DNA of 64,000 bases from Arachis hypogaea (taxonomy: Eukaryota > Streptophyta > Magnoliopsida > Fabales > Fabaceae), in the NCBI RefSeq assembly GCF_003086295.3, contig NC_092043.1, positions 47,582,598 to 47,646,597 of the forward strand. The letters are read 5' to 3'. Below are positions 58,950 to 64,000 of this stretch, piece by piece (positions within the stretch are counted from its first letter, which is position 1; each line of letters begins with the position of its first letter). Below the pieces are notes generated by a model that was not told where the DNA came from, ran no database searches, and saw nothing but the letters and a program-made list of their open reading frames with translations. A program made the position numbers and the translations under genes.

Positions 58950-60690
58950 ATTTTATACTCATATTTTTTAAAATTTATATATATAAATTAATAAAATTTA
59001 TTTATTAAAAATAATTTAATATTTATATTAATTAAATAATAATAAAAAATAATAAAAATTATTGGTCTCAAAATTTATCATAGGAAAGGGTGAGGGGAGG
59101 GGGGAAGAAATAAAAGAATGACACCCCTTCAATAAAAAACCATACCGACAATAAAAACTAAGAGGGTAAAGATAGAAACAAAATTAGGCAGCCAAATGTT
59201 TAACATAAAACAACTTTCTGATCTATTGCCAAAGGAAATTTCAAAAGTTTACATAAAGTAGGGGTGAGTTATAACTTGCATCTGTCAATATGAGAAGAAG
59301 GATATACCTATCATTTCTGACATAAGTAAATATCTTATTGTCCAATTTTTTATAATTTTTAAAAGATCATTTGATTAGTTTTAAATTATTTAATGTCCTA
59401 TAATAAAAATAATATTTTTATAATTGTCCCGTTTTAGACAGATAGATTTTATTAGCTAATAATTCAATGTGTTTGCTTTCACTAACAAAAAATAGAAATA
59501 AAAAATATTTAAGATAAAATAAAAATTAGAAATTAAAATTACAAAAATTAAAAACATTGAAAACTAAAAACTTTTAAATCAATCCACGACCAATATGTAT
59601 CGGATTCCAATCCTGCAACCACAATGTATTAAAGGCAAGATGTGGGAATAAAAAATATCTAATAAAAACAAATTTTAAAACAATGGAAAAAATTAATAGT
59701 TTAAAAAAATTATTTCATTTTATATAGGTGGCTTTAAGTAATTTATAAGTGGAGTATTTTTTTTTATGTCTCTTTAATTTATGATTTATTATTTATTTAT
59801 AGGAATAAAAGAATAATCAATTACAACTATACAGGTGCAAAAATTAATGCCATTATACATTGCTAAAAAAGATATAATTTTAGTTGTTTTTAGTGAAAGA
59901 TATTACACAGGACTTTACTGAATTGAATTTTTAGAGTAGAAAGTGGTACATGTTGATGAATGAAAATTAAAGTTTACGGATGTTGATAAGTGCATTGAAT
60001 CGCTCAATTAATACTACGGTGAGTGAATATCTTTTTCACAAATATTAAAAAATTGAACAAGTAAATATCATATTAAATGTCTGATTAGATTAAAGGAACC
60101 TGGATTGAAGAGGAAAAGATTGAAAGATTTAGAACTTAAATGCTTGAATGCTTATTGATAGAGAGCTTGAATGCTGATTTAAGAGAAGACAATGATGATG
60201 AGAGTTAAAGATTTTTGGAGATGTTTATTCTTTTAGAGAAATCAAACCTCGTTTATTTATCTTGAAGTTTGCAAAAATTCTTCGCGACAAATCTTTAGTA
60301 ACTAATTTCCAATTCCTTGATTCCTCAGTTTCTCAAGCATTAATTAGTCGTCAATTAATTAATCAAGAGATTAAACGCAAAAATTGATTTAGTTTTCTAA
60401 TAAGATTTAAAGGTGGTCCTTAGGTCGAATTACATGTCACATATTTAAGTTAGTCCTATCCAGTTAAATCTTTAGAAAAAATACAATTTTCAAAAGTTGT
60501 TATAATCTAAATTATATGACATACTAAATTCTTCAACATGACTTACTAAATTTTTCAAGTATTTATTAGAAAAAAAATATTAGTAGATATTATAATCAAA
60601 TTAACTTTTAAGGTTAAGTTAAACCTATTTGATTTATAATCTAGTATTTTTTCAAAAAATAATATTATCAAACCATCTTCCTACATACAC
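58950..60690. other. AT-rich spacer
   Basis: No feature that I can support. Confidence 0.5.
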
Positions 60691-60696
60691 AATTTC

Positions 60697-60817
<121 letters not shown>

Positions 60818-61577
60818 GCTTAATTAAGTTCTTTTTGAAAAAATAGCTCAAAACAAAAAATATTTATATTCAAAGTAGTTTATAAATAAGTTATTTTGTA
60901 TTTAGTTTTTTTAGTTCTAAAAGTGCTTATTTTAAAAGAAATATGATAAAAAAAATTTATTATGAGAAAATTTATTTTTTTAACTTTTTCATAAACACTT
61001 AAATAGTTTCTTAAAAAGTTACAATTTGATTTTAAAAATTGTACCAGACATTAATACTATATATTTTCACAAGTTAAAAATAAAAACAAGTTACTTATGA
61101 ATCTATCCAAACATGCCATAAGTATAATCAAAGTTATTCTTTTATTTTCACTTGAATCTCAACTTGATCACCAAATTATCAATTAGAATCGCTATTTCAT
61201 AATTGGACTAACTTAACACACACACATGTATGTATGTACGTGCAAAAATTATGTTAACAATTTTTTTTTTGTTAAATTTGTAACTTAATTTCATATGCAT
61301 AATGTCAAATTGTCAACAAGAATCTGATAATGTCCTATTTTAAAAAATGTTTGTACTAAAAAAATATTTGAATTTGAATTTTAAAGTATTATTATTCATC
61401 TTGTTTGTTTTCAATGAAAAGAGTGCATATATGCAAGTGTCATCATTCACGTATACAAAGTTAAGTTAATAATAATAAAGGTTGATATATAGTAAAAGTA
61501 AAATGAACAGGACTGTTATGTCTTATATAAAAAAATGTTGGAGATTAATTTGTATATTAAATTTTTGAAAGACTAAG

Positions 61578-61955
61578 TGTGTGTTTGAATTACAGTTTAC
61601 AAATAGGAGTTTGTATAAATTTGATTTTAATAAAAAAAGTAAATATGTGTTAACATGATTTATATTTGACAATTTTTATATCAAAATGACTTTTAGTAAA
61701 ATAAATATTGTTTAGATTATACTATTTAAAATTACTTTTAAATAAAAAATTACTAAAAAAGACATCAATTTAATTTTTTATATTATCTTAATTTAGATAT
61801 TTAAATAGATCTTATTAATTAATTTTATAATTAATAAAAGACATCAATTAATCACTTCTTCAGAGGAATAAAATGTTGCTAATCATAAAGATGAAGCGTT
61901 TAAGAGACTCAAATGCGCTTTTCTCTTTCCCAATGTATTTCTTAAACACATCCTA
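61578..61955. mobile_element. hAT-like non-autonomous element (copy 2 of 2)
   Basis: Begins gtgtgtttgaattacagttt. It aligns with 30834-31518 across both ends (gttaacatgatttatatttg, gttgctaatcataaagatga, agagactcaaatgcgctttt) but is shorter in the middle. Confidence 0.5.
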
Positions 61956-62269
61956 AAATGTTCACTTTTTAAAATTATTAAAAAATAATTTAGATAATTA
62001 CTCTACTAAAAAATAAACAAAAAATTGATTTATCTACTATAATAAAATCTTAAAATTAAATCTGTGTATTAATTTTGTTTAAAACTATTAAAATCTTTAG
62101 AACGGATTTGAATTAATTATTCAAAACGAATTAATCGCCATCACAACAAACGCTTTCTTTCTTGGGCTTGGGTTTTTTTTTTTCGTTCTCGGACGGGGTA
62201 AAGAAGACCCAACCTAAAAACACATCACTCCTAAATTTATTAGATCACTAGTTTCAGAGGCTCACCCTT

Positions 62270-62559
62270 GCATTTCATGGTGGTTGAATCTCCACCATCT
62301 GCAGTTGCTGGCTCCTCCACCTCAATGACTACACAAAGTAGTTGTTGTCAGACGTATCTTCAAACTTTAATGTGACCCGGGCCAACTCAGACCTGAGTTG
62401 TTCTCCATGTAATGAGAATGCGCCCTTATCTTCCTCCTCAATTTGCTCAAGTTGATGAGTCACTATCTTTTCCGGTCCAGTAAATTCAAGTCGGATTGCT
62501 TGGAAATTTTTTTTGTACATAGTAACTAGTAAGGTCAAATAAACCCGACTCAGACTCAC
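62270..62559 (-). other. Unassigned coding-like segment
   Basis: A minus-strand frame from 62559 to 62329 gives 76 aa with ordinary protein-like composition (KNFQAIRLEFTGPEKIVTH, SELARVTLKFEDTSDNNYFV). A second frame further downstream reads VIEVEEPATADGGDSTTMKC. The two would join after a 1-base shift near 62330. I do not recognise the family. It may be the remnant of a captured or degraded gene. Confidence 0.3.
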
Positions 62560-64000
62560 AAGAATTTAGTAACAAACAAACTATGAGATTAATTTTTCTA
62601 TCACTTTTTTTATCTAACTCAATTAAAATAAAAACAGCACTTTAGTTCCTCAGCTGCAACTCCAATCTGCTTCCGCACTGATCTCGATCAAAATAGAAGT
62701 GAACGGAAATACTGAAAAAATCGAACTCATGTTGTTACTGTGCTATTGATTTTAACACAATATAAATCTTAACTGGACCAAATAACTTCGTCAGCCCACC
62801 AAAAAGCCGGTTTCAGCTCCATTCCAAGATTTTTTGCTATTTACAAACCAATCTCTAATGGGGGCCAAATTCAAATTTTACCAATTAACCACTTCCCTCT
62901 TTATCGGTGAACATTGCACCTGACACGTACTATGTTACTGTATCTCATCTACGTGTGACACTCCCTCAAACTAAAGGTGAGTTTTAGGAAGCGCCGGTCA
63001 TAATGAGGCGCAGCATTAGCCTGTCCTCTCTGACACAGGTTACTGCTTTGCTAGTGGGTCTTATTCAAAATTTCATTTTGACCTTAGCTAAGAAGACATA
63101 TTATGTAGTAGTCTTCGATACTTGATATATTTTCATTTTTTCCCTTTTTTTTATGTTAATGGGCCATAAAAGATCCAGGTAAATAAATAAGTGATGAACA
63201 CTCATAAAAAGATGGGCCAAAATTTTGCTTAAATATTTGTTAAATTATGAAAAAAAATTTAAAATTTAACTAATAAATTCACACTGGTTAAAGAATAAAT
63301 ACTATTTTATGAAGTAAAAGTCTGGAAAAATTTAATATAAAAAAAAGTCTGAGAAAAGTTACTACTTCTGTAAATGAGCATGGAGAAACCTTAAAATTTT
63401 TTGGCTTTGAATAAAATTCTCATTTTACAAGAAGAACCGTATGAAAGGTTAGTTTTTATAAATAAAATTCATCATCCTAATCATTATAATAATTAATTTA
63501 TCTTTTTAATATTATTTTATGTGTTATTGGTTTTATTTTGATTTTCTTTTACAGAAAAATATTAAGATATTTTTTAAGTATTGGTGTAGACTAATAAAAT
63601 TTTTTTACCATTTACAATTTTTGAAATTTTAATCTTTCAAATTAAATTCTAAGTAATTATATTTTTCCATATCATTTTAAGAAATTGAATATATCTAATT
63701 ATTAATTTGGTATTATTTTATGATTTGTTAGTTTTCTAATTAATTCTTTTAAAAAATATATATTCAATATTCATGAAATATTATAATTTTTAATATCTAT
63801 CATTTTAAGTATAAAAATTTTAATTTTTGATTTAATTATTAAATATTTATCAAATTTTTTTAGATAATTTTTTAAATTAAAATGTAAGTTTCATATTGTC
63901 AATATATTATTTCATAGAAATTTTTTTTACATAAATATAAATATTTTTTAATTATATATAATTTTTAATTAAATATAATTTATTTAAATAAATATAAATA
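62560..64000. other. Spacer, moderately complex then AT-rich
   Basis: 62640-63060 is more complex in base composition than the surroundings and includes acgtgtgaca and gcgccggtcataatgaggcg, but no frame, splice pattern or RNA fold that I can name. From 63200 the DNA is AT-rich without features. Confidence 0.4.

Overview
This is a 64 kb stretch of AT-rich, repeat-laden plant nuclear DNA. The gene content (a tandem flotillin-like cluster) and the repeat families point to a legume. The repeats include CACTA-type ends followed by repeated 'accgtcggat' words, a 3 kb LTR starting TGTAACACCC, 'acgcgtacgcgt'-type LTR words and many MITEs. Arachis (peanut and relatives) is my best guess, but that is an inference from memory of repeat families. 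I see no bacterial, organellar, CRISPR, rRNA or tRNA features.

Layout. (1) 107-748 (-): an intronless serine-rich small protein gene with a TATA box at ~924-930. (2) ~1.4-22.6 kb: gene-poor DNA made of nested transposons. It holds a CACTA-like element (6841-8972), a hAT-like element with nested MITEs (10687-11947), a 3,045-bp solo LTR (13751-16795) inside a MITE, a second copy of that MITE carrying a 457-bp MULE-type insert with five small hairpins (17608-18064), and a 1-kb MULE-like element with 9-bp target duplication (19034-20062). (3) 22800-27955 (-): a nine-exon gene for a 611-aa multipass membrane protein of the plant tweety/Prm1-like family, with MITEs in introns 7 and 8. (4) 28-32.5 kb: more MITEs and AT-rich spacer.

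(5) 33.7-52.7 kb (+): three tandem flotillin-like genes, each of four exons. Copy 3 (49968-52692, 482 aa) is intact. Copy 2 (39309-41978) has in-frame indels, a 2-bp frameshift and a lost C-terminus. Copy 1 (33729-38520) carries a complete, very young 2,277-bp gag-only copia retroelement in its last exon and has lost its TATA box. A 103-bp MITE supplies the stop codon of this family and was inserted before the triplication. Between copies 2 and 3 lie a 1,027-bp TRIM element holding a 25-bp minisatellite (44666-45692) and a broken fragment of a chloroplast DAR GTPase 3-like gene (48260-48881), possibly captured by a transposon.

(6) 53-64 kb: an element with ~240-bp terminal inverted repeats (53890-56645) containing a second nested element, further MITEs, a ~120-bp (AAT)n microsatellite and one short unassigned coding-like stretch.

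The window supports only three probably working genes: the serine-rich protein, the membrane protein and flotillin copy 3. They are not functionally linked as far as the sequence shows. The main story is tandem duplication of flotillin followed by divergent decay, much of it caused by transposable elements.
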